From positions 1 through 31,400 of IMG/VR virus record IMGVR_UViG_3300029787_000212: a DNA stretch of 31,400 nt; one strand, given 5' to 3'. Source of the DNA: a virus. The translations under genes were made by a program, and so were the position numbers. The notes beneath the pieces were generated by a model. The model had not been told where the DNA came from. It worked only from the letters and a program-made list of their open reading frames with translations, and searched no databases. Below, piece after piece: positions 19,161-26,964 of this stretch; the stretch's first letter is position 1, and every line of letters starts with the position of its first letter.

Positions 19161-19396
19161 GGGTGTTCCAATAACATTTTATTTGTTTTCTTCATATCGG
19201 TTAATTTGTCCTCTAATTCTTTTAATTTTTTATTTGATTTTTCTAAGTCTTCATTAGCATATTCTAGCTTTTGCAAACACCTCTTGTTAGCAGAATCTTT
19301 GCTTTTATTCTGATCCTCAAGTTCATCAACTTGTTGTTTGAGTATTCGGACTTGATCTTTATACTCATTAATAATCTCTCTACTTGTGTCGGACAT
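19157..19396 (-). CDS. Coiled-coil protein, 79 aa
   Basis: A 79-residue acidic/basic heptad-rich protein: IINEYKDQVRILKQQVDELE, then LQKLEYANEDLEKSNKKLKE. It is one continuous coiled coil with a single cysteine and without membrane segment. It lies between a secreted protein and the holin-like gene, overlapping the former by 4 bases. It might be a soluble lysis regulator, but there is no specific evidence. Confidence 0.6.
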   Translation of the reverse strand: MSDTSREIINEYKDQVRILKQQVDELEDQNKSKDSANKRCLQKLEYANEDLEKSNKKLKELEDKLTDMKKTNKMLLEHP

Positions 19397-19411
19397 AAGT
19401 TTTGATTTTAT

Positions 19412-19801
19412 TTATTTTTTCTTAAAAGTAGATACACCTTTTATACCTAGTATTGTACTGAAAGCACCTACCACAAGAGCTTGATAGAACATTGGAAGGT
19501 TAGAAAATTTATTAAAGAAAATATCTATCTTCGCTTGTATATCAGGGTCATCACTAAATACAGACCAAGCAAGTAAAAGCAGGGGAATTGAAATAAGGAT
19601 AAGACAAAATTCATCTTTCCAATCATTTCTATGTGAATCAATGACAGCTTTCTTAAACTCAACTTCACCATTAGCCATTTTCTCAGCTAACTTAAGTTCA
19701 GCAACTGATTCTAATTCTTTGGTTCTTCTTCTATTAGAAGCAATAGACATACCTGTTTTAATAATGCCTGGCACTAATTTAGATGCAATATTTAACCACA
19801 T
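19412..19801 (-). CDS. Putative holin (GTA-type 3TM-like)
   Basis: A 129-residue membrane protein. An N-terminal amphipathic or weak membrane helix (residues 2-22) is followed by a charged helix with KMANGEVEFKKAVIDSHRND, and then transmembrane helices at about 66-82 (CLILISIPLLLLAWSVF) and 104-120 (MFYQALVVGAFSTILGI). The tail is KKK. The W-D/R-P region before the first strong helix and the final GIKGVSTFKKK resemble holins of the gene-transfer-agent 3TM kind. Position beside an endolysin supports the call. Confidence 0.65.
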   Translation of the reverse strand: MWLNIASKLVPGIIKTGMSIASNRRRTKELESVAELKLAEKMANGEVEFKKAVIDSHRNDWKDEFCLILISIPLLLLAWSVFSDDPDIQAKIDIFFNKFSNLPMFYQALVVGAFSTILGIKGVSTFKKK

Positions 19802-19804
19802 AGT

Positions 19805-19870
19805 CTATTTATAAAAGTCTTTGAATAACCAATCAAGATATTTCTTCCACAATTTTTTGATAAAACCCAT
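19805..19870 (-). CDS. Amphipathic 21-aa peptide next to holin
   Basis: The ATG at 19870, after GGAG, encodes MGFIKKLWKKYLDWLFKDFY plus a final lysine. With three-and-four spacing, Trp/Phe/Leu fall on one face and Lys on the other, like membrane-active peptides. Similar 20-residue frames near holin genes occur in other marine phages, as I recall. It could assist membrane disruption or be an antiholin; this is inferred from sequence character alone. Confidence 0.55.
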   Translation of the reverse strand: MGFIKKLWKKYLDWLFKDFYK

Positions 19871-19888
19871 AGTAATTTACTCCTTTTT

Positions 19889-20173
19889 TTATGGTTTATA
19901 GAGGACATAAGTTAATGTTAGTTCTTGATCTGCTTTAATATCTTTGTTTGTTTTTAAAAACCATCTATTGTTATGTTTTTTTTTAACACAATTAGAATCT
20001 TCAGAATGATTAATCCAACCTCCTAAAGGAGTTCTTATAATATCATTGTCAATCTCTATGTGTGTCATACCTATTGTTGTATCTTTAGGTATCTCTGCAA
20101 GACTATGTAAACCCAATCCATGTATGTTAGATTTTTTTATAGTTAAATAAAATGGTAATGGTTTATAGTTCAT
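19889..20173 (-). CDS. SET-domain protein (lysine methyltransferase-like)
   Basis: I start at the ATG at 20173, after AAGG and 1 base past the previous stop; a longer reading from 20224 would overlap that gene. The 94-residue protein has SET motifs: IKKSNIHGLGLHSL (12-25, the S-adenosylmethionine GxG strand), GGWINHSEDSNC (51-62, NHSxxxNC pseudoknot) and KDIKADQELTLTY (78-90). The final motif has T88 where ExLTxDY has Asp, and no post-SET cysteine cluster is present. Such domains methylate protein lysines; a host or virion target is unknown. Confidence 0.8.
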   Translation of the reverse strand: MNYKPLPFYLTIKKSNIHGLGLHSLAEIPKDTTIGMTHIEIDNDIIRTPLGGWINHSEDSNCVKKKHNNRWFLKTNKDIKADQELTLTYVLYKP

Positions 20174-20174
20174 T

Positions 20175-20675
20175 TTATTTACCTTCAAATACAGGTCTAT
20201 CAGGATTTTCTTTTTTCCAACCATCTTTTAATACAGTCCAATAGCTAATACTTGCATCAGGTCTATCATCAGAATATGTTGTAGATGTAACACCTAACTT
20301 TAAACACATATTAATTAATTCAGCAAACTCTACTGGTGGTGGATTAATTCTAGGAACTCTTTTACATTCTTTTACAAGTTCAAGTTGGGTCTTTAATTTT
20401 TGTTTCTTCTTCTGTTCAGCAATATATTCATCATCACAGACTGTGCCGAAAGGCATACGAAATCTAAAACCTAACATTTGATTTTGTGATTCAGCACTAG
20501 ACCCTGACTTGTATTCGTTTTGTCTAACTTCTGAGTATGTTTCCCAATAACCTTTTTCACAAGCATAAGCACCATCATTTAAATATTCGTTTCTAGCTTG
20601 TGCTGATATTGCCACACATAAAAAAAATGCAATCCATAATAGATTAACGATTAAGGTCTTTAATATCGTATTCAT
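20175..20675 (-). CDS. Exported hypothetical protein, 166 aa
   Basis: A 166-residue protein with a clear Sec signal peptide: basic start, hydrophobic core TLIVNLLWIAFFLCVAISA and cleavage likely after AQA (residue 27). The mature part has four cysteines (YACEKGYW, GTVCDDE, VKECKRV, NMCLKLG) and two polar linkers, so it should be disulfide-bonded in the periplasm. No family is recognised. It starts inside the previous gene (32-base overlap) and may take part in lysis or envelope binding; the latter is inference. Confidence 0.7.
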   Translation of the reverse strand: MNTILKTLIVNLLWIAFFLCVAISAQARNEYLNDGAYACEKGYWETYSEVRQNEYKSGSSAESQNQMLGFRFRMPFGTVCDDEYIAEQKKKQKLKTQLELVKECKRVPRINPPPVEFAELINMCLKLGVTSTTYSDDRPDASISYWTVLKDGWKKENPDRPVFEGK

Positions 20676-20964
20676 GTTGCCTCACTTGATCTGCTAATTG
20701 TTGAAAAATATTTTCTGCCATATCCCATGTAGCTTCTGCTCTAGCCAATCTTTGTTTTATATCATTGACCATTTCTTTTTGTATCTCTAAGTCTTTAGTT
20801 ACTTGTGTTAATATTTCTTTATTAACTTGAATAGTATCTGTCATAGTTAAAACATATCTAACAGATGTAAATGTACCAGCTAGTATAGCTCCTACTACAG
20901 GAACTATAACTATATTTTTTTTAAACCAATCTAATTTACTTTTGTTTTTTTTAATTTTAATCAT
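20644..20964 (-). CDS. Membrane-anchored coiled-coil protein, 106 aa
   Basis: A 106-residue protein: a basic cytoplasmic start (KIKKNKSKLDWFKK), one transmembrane helix at about 17-40 (NIVIVPVVGAILAGTFTSV) and a periplasmic coiled coil to the end (EILTQVTKDLEIQKEMVNDI, then LADQVRQHEYDIKDLNR). This topology is that of an inner-membrane spanin (Rz) or of a related small phage protein. No outer-membrane Rz1 lipoprotein is nested in it. The following secreted gene overlaps it by 32 bases. Confidence 0.6.
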   Translation of the reverse strand: MIKIKKNKSKLDWFKKNIVIVPVVGAILAGTFTSVRYVLTMTDTIQVNKEILTQVTKDLEIQKEMVNDIKQRLARAEATWDMAENIFQQLADQVRQHEYDIKDLNR

Positions 20965-20966
20965 AA

Positions 20967-21167
20967 TTAACTTTTTGATATACTTATTATTTTACCATCT
21001 TTTACTTCTGCTTTTACTTTGGTGCAAACATAACTTACTCTTGCACCACTATTTCTATTTGCAATTCTTTTTTTTTCTAAACACTTAGAAACAGTAGGCA
21101 TAAGTGTATGTTCTTTTAATACAGCAGGTTCACCTAAAAACATTAATAATGCAATAACAGTTTCCAT
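20967..21167 (-). CDS. Small secreted protein with two cysteines, 66 aa
   Basis: A 66-residue protein with a short hydrophobic N-terminus (METVIALLMFLGEPAVLKEH) and mature cysteines C29 (TVSKCLEKKR) and C48 (SYVCTKVKAE), followed by two basic beta strands (KDGKIISISKS). The layout (signal, SKCLEKKRIAN, YVC, then strand pair) resembles the 75-residue gene at 15492 and, as I recall, small pelagiphage proteins. It is packed between two membrane/coiled-coil genes. Function unknown. Confidence 0.65.
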   Translation of the reverse strand: METVIALLMFLGEPAVLKEHTLMPTVSKCLEKKRIANRNSGARVSYVCTKVKAEVKDGKIISISKS

Positions 21168-21497
21168 TTAGTGACCATTCATTTTTTTCTGCAACATATC
21201 TATCTGTTCTTTAAGATGATCTATGTTTACTTTATTGTATCTTGATGCGTCTATTTCTTTTTCTATGCTTTCTATCTGACCAGCAAGGTGTTCAATAAGC
21301 ATATACATCTCTAAGTTCTTAGGTTCTTGTTCTGCTTTTTTAAGAAGATCAGCTTGAAATAATGTATCTGCTGTTTCTAATCTATTAAGTCTTTCTTCTA
21401 TACCAAAGTAAACCCACACACCAATAGCAACTCCTGCAACAATAGATAAAATTGTTTTAAGGTCTGTGCTTACTTTTGTGCCTTCGTTAATCTTCAT
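21168..21497 (-). CDS. Membrane-anchored coiled-coil protein, 109 aa
   Basis: A 109-residue protein with N-terminal KINEGTKVSTDLKTILSIVA, a transmembrane helix at about 15-33 (GVAIGVWVYFGI) and the motif ERLNRLETADTLFQADLL followed by a long coiled coil (EHLAGQIESIEKEIDASRYN). The EGTxV...LKTxLSI..G...GVW.YFG..ERLNRLE pattern is conserved in small late proteins of marine phages as I recall. It shares topology with the gene at 20644. A spanin-like or tail-associated role is possible; neither is demonstrated. Confidence 0.65.
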   Translation of the reverse strand: MKINEGTKVSTDLKTILSIVAGVAIGVWVYFGIEERLNRLETADTLFQADLLKKAEQEPKNLEMYMLIEHLAGQIESIEKEIDASRYNKVNIDHLKEQIDMLQKKMNGH

Positions 21498-21849
21498 AGT
21501 TAATCATCAAAAGTCTTATACCTAATTTCTTTTGCTCCCTAGTTGGTGTTCTATGTATTTTATAAGAACCTTTAGGTTTATTCTTTAATATTTTACCTTT
21601 AGCTCTTTTACGATATGTAATTGTCTTAATATCTAAAAGTTGTATTTTACCATTTTTATCTACAATCACAATATCAAAAGGACAGGTAGGGTCACAACTT
21701 TTTGCTACATAATAACCAGCTTTAGTAAGCTTTGCTATAGTATCATATTCTCCAACAGTTCCTTTGATGGATGATTGTTTGCCTTTTAAGACAGAAGATT
21801 TACGACTAAGTTTATTAGACCACTTAGACTTATTGTTACAGCTACCCAT
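21487..21849 (-). CDS. PD-(D/E)XK endonuclease-like protein
   Basis: A 120-residue protein. Residues 29-76 contain E34 (KGTVGEYDTIAKLTKAGYYV), D59 (CPFDIVIVD) and D73-x-K75 (KIQLLDIKT), the complete catalytic set of PD-(D/E)XK nucleases. N-terminal 28 residues are basic; the C-terminus is KLGIRLLMINYED. The ATG at 21849 lacks a Shine-Dalgarno sequence, so an internal start is possible. It overlaps the previous gene by 64 bases. A resolvase-like, packaging-related or homing nuclease is possible; its place among membrane genes is unusual. Confidence 0.75.
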   Translation of the reverse strand: MGSCNNKSKWSNKLSRKSSVLKGKQSSIKGTVGEYDTIAKLTKAGYYVAKSCDPTCPFDIVIVDKNGKIQLLDIKTITYRKRAKGKILKNKPKGSYKIHRTPTREQKKLGIRLLMINYED

Positions 21850-21992
21850 AGAAGTTTATAGATTGTACCTACTTTTGAATCAAGGTGTGCAAGATGATTG
21901 TCTCTAATATTAGTTATTTTCTCATGGATAACTTTTAACTCACCTTGAATTTTAATTATTTCTTCTGAATTTTTTTGTGATTGTGATTTCAT
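21786..21992 (-). CDS. Tail-anchored coiled-coil membrane protein, 68 aa
   Basis: A 68-residue protein with a coiled coil (QGELKVIHEKITNIRDNHLA) and a C-terminal transmembrane helix at about 46-66 (LLWVAVTISLSGLINLVVNL). This hemolysin XhlA-like topology is common in phage late genes. The ATG overlaps the stop of the large ejection protein gene (4 bases), which supports the frame. Its 3' end overlaps the nuclease gene by 64 bases. Confidence 0.6.
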   Translation of the reverse strand: MKSQSQKNSEEIIKIQGELKVIHEKITNIRDNHLAHLDSKVGTIYKLLWVAVTISLSGLINLVVNLLS

Positions 21993-24900
21993 CTTTTACC
22001 GCCAAATTCTTTTATCATAGTGTCAAGATATTCTTTACCTAAATAACTATCAAGAAGTCTTCTCTCATCTTTTGATAATTTTTCTATCTCATATCTCATC
22101 AAGTAAGGAGCTAAATCAGTGTCTCTTTTTATTTTTTCAGAAGCATCTTTTTTAATATCTGTTAAAGCTTTTTTTAAAACAATAACTTTTGTTTCTTCAT
22201 TTAATCCCTGATAGTAAGGAGAATCAACAAGAACAGATATACCTATAGCAATTTTAGGTGCTATTATTTTTTTTAATGCTCCATCTAATTCAGGTATTCT
22301 TGTGCTTTTAAAAATTTCATTTCTTGTAAATTGTAATCTGTCAAACTCTTTTTCAGCAGAATTTTTAGGAGCTTGAAATGTAATTCCAGTAAACTGTCTT
22401 ACACCAGGTGATTCCCTTCTAAGTATTCTTGGAACTGGTATGCCTTGATCGTTGTACTCAATGGATGTTGAAGATGTTAATGGAGGATAATCATTTGGAA
22501 CTGGTATTCTTTTTTTAAATTCACCCACAAAAGGGTCTTTAGATATATCTTTTACAACAGTCATTTCTGGAAAAAATGAACCAGCTAAATCTGTCCATGT
22601 TTGTAAAGGAACAGCAAAACCTGATAATAATTTTCCAGCAAATTTTTCCAATTCTTCTCCTAATTTTATTTTAGGATTTTGACCAGTAGTTGCTTGAACA
22701 ATTCTATCTACTAAATATAAACCAGTACCAGCTCTTATACCTAAAAAAGCAGCAGCAAAATCTTTTAAACCTATATTTCTTAGTGTTCCATCTTGTTTTC
22801 TTTTAACTAAGTCAGCAACAAACAAATAAGAAGCAAATGGATTTAATGCTCTTGTATCAATAGTTCTATTTCCAACATTAAATTCATACCACTTTTCTCC
22901 TGCATAAGGTTGACTTCTCATCCAGTAAGCAAGACTTAACATTCCTGTTCCTAATACAGCTCTACTTATTTTAGATGTATCTCCTGCTTTTAAAGCTAAT
23001 CTTTCACCTTTGCTTAAAAAATTTAACAAACCAAGCGGACTAAAATCTATATGAAATTTTACTGAGTTCATTAAAAATCTTGGAAAAGGTAGAAGTAAAG
23101 AACCTGTAAAAGGAATTTTATTTACAAGATTTATAAAAGCATTAGCAAATTGTTCATACCCACCACCATACTTATCAAAATTTTTAGCAAATGTTACCTC
23201 AAGAGCATCATCTACAGCACCTGCTATATCTTCTTTTCTAATGGTTAATGTTTTATTGTTTTGAATTATTTGTCTTAAATCTTTTCCTTTATAAAATTGT
23301 TTATTTGATGCAATTCTTTCAGCAAGTGAAGATTGAAATATAGCTCTCCTTGTAATAAATTCTTGACCTTTATTTACAACATTCAACAACTGCACAGCAG
23401 CTTCTGTTTTATCTAATATACCACCTTTTGCAGCTTCTTTAAAACCTCTTGCAACAACATCATTACTAAATCTTAAAAACAATCTATCTTGTTCTTTAGG
23501 AAAAGATGAAAGAATTTTATCTGTTTCTTTTTTTACTATCTTAAAATTTTTAGGTCTAAATTGTCTAAAAATATTTCCCATTCCTTTGAGTGATTCTAAG
23601 GGATCAGCAAATTGAGTTATTTTTAAATTTGGATTTATTTTTTTTGCTAAATTTTGCATACCAGCATCAAGACCTTTTTGCATTACATTTAAACCACCTC
23701 TAGTTACTTGTGATTCAAAGTTTCTTACAGCAGTTGCTAACTGTGTAACCATAAGACCTCTACGAATATTATCTAACCTTCTCCAAAATCCTCCTGCTGT
23801 ATCTAAAAGATCACTTTCTTTTAAAATCATTTCTTTAAATTGTTTATCTGCACCTGGAACTTTTGCTAATTTATTAAGCTGTCTTTGTATTACCGATAAA
23901 GATTGTAAAGTACGACCAGCATCAGAAGCATTATAAGAAAAAAATTTGGCAAAGTCTTTATCTGTTACTTTATATTTATTTAATATTTTAATAAATGTAT
24001 CATCAGCAACTCTGCCTGTATAAATTAAATCAGCTATTTGTTCATTAATTTTTAAATTAGGATTTCTTACAACTTTACCTTCTTTTAAAATTTCTAATGA
24101 TGCTTTTTCAACTGGTTCAGTTACAGATTTTTTCAAAGCAGGTCTTGTTATAGCAGGTGGAACATCTACACCTTCTAATGTTTTTTTTGTTCCAAGTGTA
24201 TCTTTTATGCTTTGTGTTTGTTTATATTTTTCCTCAGCAATAGTATCTAATGTTTTTAATTTATTTTTTGATTCATAAATTTTATCTTGATTTTCTCTTG
24301 ATAAAACTTTGATATTATCTAAAACTGTTTTTTCATTTAATTTAGCACCAGCACTAATTTTAACATTATCAGCTCCTTTGGTAATGTTTGCTAAAACTTC
24401 AAAAGGAATACCAAGTAAAGCACCCTCAGCAAACATTTTTGCTCTAGCAGCATCTTCGCTGTCTGTGCCTACAGCTTGTAAATAATTAGTTAATGGATTT
24501 CTAAATGTTGGAGATGACTCTACTAAATTTGATAATCTTTTTTCGTAAGGAGAAAAAGAAACTTGCTCTGCCAAACCACCTTTACTTAAAACTTGTATTG
24601 ATCTTAAAACTTTGTTTTTAAATTTTGGAATTTTTAATAAATCACCTGCTTTATCCACACCTTTAAACCCTACAGCAAAACCTAAGAGGTCTCTTGATAA
24701 ACTGCCACCAAAATAATCAGGTTCTTCTATTGTAGGTAATTTAAGATCAATAATATTTTCCTCTACATTAGGTAATTTTTTTGCAACATAATTAGTAAAA
24801 TCAATCGTACCTTGAGCTAAATCTCTAGCAGAACCACCATAAGTTCTTTTTATAACTTGTTCTTTAAAATCTTTCCATGCTGAATATTTAAATTCATCTT

Positions 24901-25090
24901 GAACTTTTTTATAATCATTACCACCATCAATAACAGAACCTTTTAAAACATCTGTTTCTTCTTTTTTATCTTCAGAAAATAAACTTTTTAAAGATACACC
25001 TTTTTCTTCTTTATCTTCAGAAAACAAACTATTTAGAGATACTCCCTTTTCTTTTTTTTTCTCAGGAAATAATTCTTCTAATGTAGCCAT
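21989..25090 (-). CDS. Large internal virion (ejection) protein, 1033 aa
   Basis: At 1033 residues this is the longest gene. Size, position after fibre/ejection genes and helix-rich amphipathic composition fit an internal virion protein ejected with DNA to form the trans-envelope conduit (as T7 gp16 or P22 gp16/20). Residues 4-45 hold about two and a half 15-residue repeats of L-x-x-LF-x-E-(D/K)-K-x-E-KGVS. From 120 to 700 are helical segments with Gly/Lys-rich loops; no lysozyme, nuclease or methyltransferase motif is seen. The 3' end overlaps the 68-residue gene by 4 bases. Confidence 0.7.
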   Translation of the reverse strand: MATLEELFPEKKKEKGVSLNSLFSEDKEEKGVSLKSLFSEDKKEETDVLKGSVIDGGNDYKKVQDEFKYSAWKDFKEQVIKRTYGGSARDLAQGTIDFTNYVAKKLPNVEENIIDLKLPTIEEPDYFGGSLSRDLLGFAVGFKGVDKAGDLLKIPKFKNKVLRSIQVLSKGGLAEQVSFSPYEKRLSNLVESSPTFRNPLTNYLQAVGTDSEDAARAKMFAEGALLGIPFEVLANITKGADNVKISAGAKLNEKTVLDNIKVLSRENQDKIYESKNKLKTLDTIAEEKYKQTQSIKDTLGTKKTLEGVDVPPAITRPALKKSVTEPVEKASLEILKEGKVVRNPNLKINEQIADLIYTGRVADDTFIKILNKYKVTDKDFAKFFSYNASDAGRTLQSLSVIQRQLNKLAKVPGADKQFKEMILKESDLLDTAGGFWRRLDNIRRGLMVTQLATAVRNFESQVTRGGLNVMQKGLDAGMQNLAKKINPNLKITQFADPLESLKGMGNIFRQFRPKNFKIVKKETDKILSSFPKEQDRLFLRFSNDVVARGFKEAAKGGILDKTEAAVQLLNVVNKGQEFITRRAIFQSSLAERIASNKQFYKGKDLRQIIQNNKTLTIRKEDIAGAVDDALEVTFAKNFDKYGGGYEQFANAFINLVNKIPFTGSLLLPFPRFLMNSVKFHIDFSPLGLLNFLSKGERLALKAGDTSKISRAVLGTGMLSLAYWMRSQPYAGEKWYEFNVGNRTIDTRALNPFASYLFVADLVKRKQDGTLRNIGLKDFAAAFLGIRAGTGLYLVDRIVQATTGQNPKIKLGEELEKFAGKLLSGFAVPLQTWTDLAGSFFPEMTVVKDISKDPFVGEFKKRIPVPNDYPPLTSSTSIEYNDQGIPVPRILRRESPGVRQFTGITFQAPKNSAEKEFDRLQFTRNEIFKSTRIPELDGALKKIIAPKIAIGISVLVDSPYYQGLNEETKVIVLKKALTDIKKDASEKIKRDTDLAPYLMRYEIEKLSKDERRLLDSYLGKEYLDTMIKEFGGKR
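24956..25081 (-). repeat. 45-nt tandem repeat encoding LxxLF motifs
   Basis: Within the start of the 1033-residue gene, codons 4-18, 19-33 and 34-45 repeat with a 15-residue (45-nt) period: LEELFPEKKKEKGVS, LNSLFSEDKEEKGVS, LKSLFSEDKKEE. The DNA units are also visibly similar (CTTTATCTTCAGAAAA on the plus strand). The number of units could vary by slippage. Confidence 0.85.
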
Positions 25091-25096
25091 TTTTCA

Positions 25097-25831
25097 TTAT
25101 TTTGGAGCTGGAACAGGAATCATATTCTGTCCATCCCATCTATAAAATTTATCTTTAATTTGATATAGCTGATTTGATTTAAGAAGTTTTTCATCAGGCA
25201 TTGAATCTAATACTACTGCTGTATTTTGTGATTCTATACCTGACTTAATGAGTTCATCAATAGCATTTGTATTGCCTTCTATTTTATTTTTGTAAAGAGA
25301 TTTTTCTGCTTTAGATAAATTTTCATAAGCTGTATCAAAAGCTTCACCAGTTAAACCTTTCATTTTATTGTAAACCGCTAAAACCTCTCTGCTTAAAGTA
25401 GGTTTTTCTAATTTTGTTTTTAATTTAGTTTGTATGTAAAGCTCTGGAGCAATTTCAAATATTTCTTTATCTTCAGGAGGAACTTTGTCTGCATATTCTT
25501 TTATTAATTTTCTTTTTTTTTGAGCTGTTCCTAATCTTGCAGCAGTTTCAGAAAACTTCATACCTTGCATAACAGAATCACCAGCAGCCATACCAGGTGT
25601 TTGTCCTCTTTGACCTCTTGAAAATAATGAAGCACCAATACCTACAAATGGATTTGAAGCTATATCGTATAAATTTTGTGTATCAGGTTGTTCAAATGTG
25701 TTTAATAATCCACCACCCATCTCACCACCTTGTCCTATTAACCCTCTAGTACCTTGATCCGTCATAACATCTGATGTTCCTGATGGAGGTTGTCCGTACA
25801 TATATCTTCTGTATAAATCTATTAATGCCAT
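25097..25831 (-). CDS. Virion/ejection-region protein, 244 aa
   Basis: A 244-residue protein that begins MALIDLYRRYMYGQPPSGTS, with a Gly/Gln-rich N-terminal part (GLIGQGGEMGGGLLNTF, then GIGASLFSRGQRGQTPGMAA) and a helical C-terminal half. It ends FYRWDGQNMIPVPAPK. Glycine-rich then helical composition is typical for ejection proteins of podoviruses that lie between fibre and large internal proteins. Exact family unknown. It overlaps the preceding gene by one base (TAATG) and ends 6 bases before the large protein start. Confidence 0.6.
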   Translation of the reverse strand: MALIDLYRRYMYGQPPSGTSDVMTDQGTRGLIGQGGEMGGGLLNTFEQPDTQNLYDIASNPFVGIGASLFSRGQRGQTPGMAAGDSVMQGMKFSETAARLGTAQKKRKLIKEYADKVPPEDKEIFEIAPELYIQTKLKTKLEKPTLSREVLAVYNKMKGLTGEAFDTAYENLSKAEKSLYKNKIEGNTNAIDELIKSGIESQNTAVVLDSMPDEKLLKSNQLYQIKDKFYRWDGQNMIPVPAPK

Positions 25832-26844
25832 TATATTAATCCTTGTCTTCTTGCTTCTGTAAATATTCCATAAGATGGACTTACATTAGGAGCAGATACA
25901 GTTAAATTTATATTTTGTTTAGCTGTATCATATCTGTTTAATATATCAGACCCTGCTTGTCCAACATTACCAAAGAATGTTTGAAACACAGATGTTGGTA
26001 ATGCTTCGCCACTAATCAATCCTGGTAATTGTGGTATTGCTTGATTAATAGCATCACTATCTAATGTCTGACCCTTAAGATAATCTTCTGTTGTTAAAAC
26101 TCCACCTGTTTGTGCATAGTCTGGTGATAATCTTCTACCATCATATCCTAAAGTTTTTAATGCTTGGTCGTTTTTATAAGCATCTTTTGCTGATCTTACC
26201 ACAAGTCCTGTTAAAGAAAAACCTGATTTTGCAAATGTTTCCAAAGGTTGATCTCTAAATGTGTCAACATAAGTAGCTGCATCTGCATCTATTTTGTCTG
26301 TATATTGATTATAAAAAGCATCTTCTCTTATATTATCCAATGTTGTTTCTAAATTTTCTTGTATATAAGATTTAGCTTCTCTATCAACATTAGGTTTACC
26401 AGTATCATATTTTGAATTTGCTATACCTTGTAATTGATTAAGCATATCAACTTTAGCTTTATCTGATATTGTTGAGTCTAATAAATAACCTTTAATGTTT
26501 GCTGTATTATATTCTAAACCAGATACAATACCTTCGCCTTCAGTTCTAACACCTGTAAATTTACCTGTGCCTTGTTCAAAAGTTGGAACAGCAACAGCAC
26601 TTACATTTTGATAAGCTTGTGTTTCGTAATCTTTTAAATTTTGAGTTTCTCTAGTTAAAGCAGCAGCATCAGATTCTCTTGAAGCCGCAGCACTTTCCAT
26701 AATTTCATTATAAGCTTCTTGATCGCCACCAGCTCCACCTTCAGCTACAGAATAATCCATAATAGATTCTGTTGCTAAACCTGATTCTACGTCTGCTGTT
26801 GATCTGTCTGAACCGCTAGAATCAGAACCTGAACCTGAACTCAT
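25831..26844 (-). CDS. Virion/ejection-region protein, 337 aa
   Basis: A 337-residue acidic protein with a Ser/Gly/Asp-rich disordered start (SSGSGSDSSGSDRSTADVES) and an extended helical body (AKVDMLNQLQGIANSKYD, TLDNIREDAFYNQYTDKIDA). The C-terminus is VSAPNVSPSYGIFTEARRQG. No enzyme motif seen. It is placed among internal virion proteins and has similar composition. Membership in the ejection complex is inferred. Confidence 0.6.
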   Translation of the reverse strand: MSSGSGSDSSGSDRSTADVESGLATESIMDYSVAEGGAGGDQEAYNEIMESAAASRESDAAALTRETQNLKDYETQAYQNVSAVAVPTFEQGTGKFTGVRTEGEGIVSGLEYNTANIKGYLLDSTISDKAKVDMLNQLQGIANSKYDTGKPNVDREAKSYIQENLETTLDNIREDAFYNQYTDKIDADAATYVDTFRDQPLETFAKSGFSLTGLVVRSAKDAYKNDQALKTLGYDGRRLSPDYAQTGGVLTTEDYLKGQTLDSDAINQAIPQLPGLISGEALPTSVFQTFFGNVGQAGSDILNRYDTAKQNINLTVSAPNVSPSYGIFTEARRQGLI

Positions 26845-26853
26845 GTTAGCTCC

Positions 26854-26964
26854 TTATAATATGATTGCTATGACAAAAAGAATGAATAATCCAATTAAAA
26901 ACTTTGAAGGGTGTTTTTGGATATAGACATCAAAATCATAATAAATTTTTTGTAATTTTTTCAT
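26854..26964 (-). CDS. Membrane micro-protein in ejection operon, 36 aa
   Basis: The ATG at 26964 overlaps the preceding TAA (TAATG). The 36-residue product begins MKKLQKIYYDFDVYIQKHPS and ends in a transmembrane helix KFLIGLFILFVIAIIL. It lies between two virion-protein genes, which makes it an unexpected membrane gene. It could insert into the host membrane or be a minor virion component. Confidence 0.6.
   Translation of the reverse strand: MKKLQKIYYDFDVYIQKHPSKFLIGLFILFVIAIIL

Noticed and set aside
19889-20224. Longer start for SET protein (MVGKKKILIDLYLK...)
   Set aside because: The extra codons lie inside the previous gene and have no ribosome site; SET homology begins after the internal ATG at 20173.
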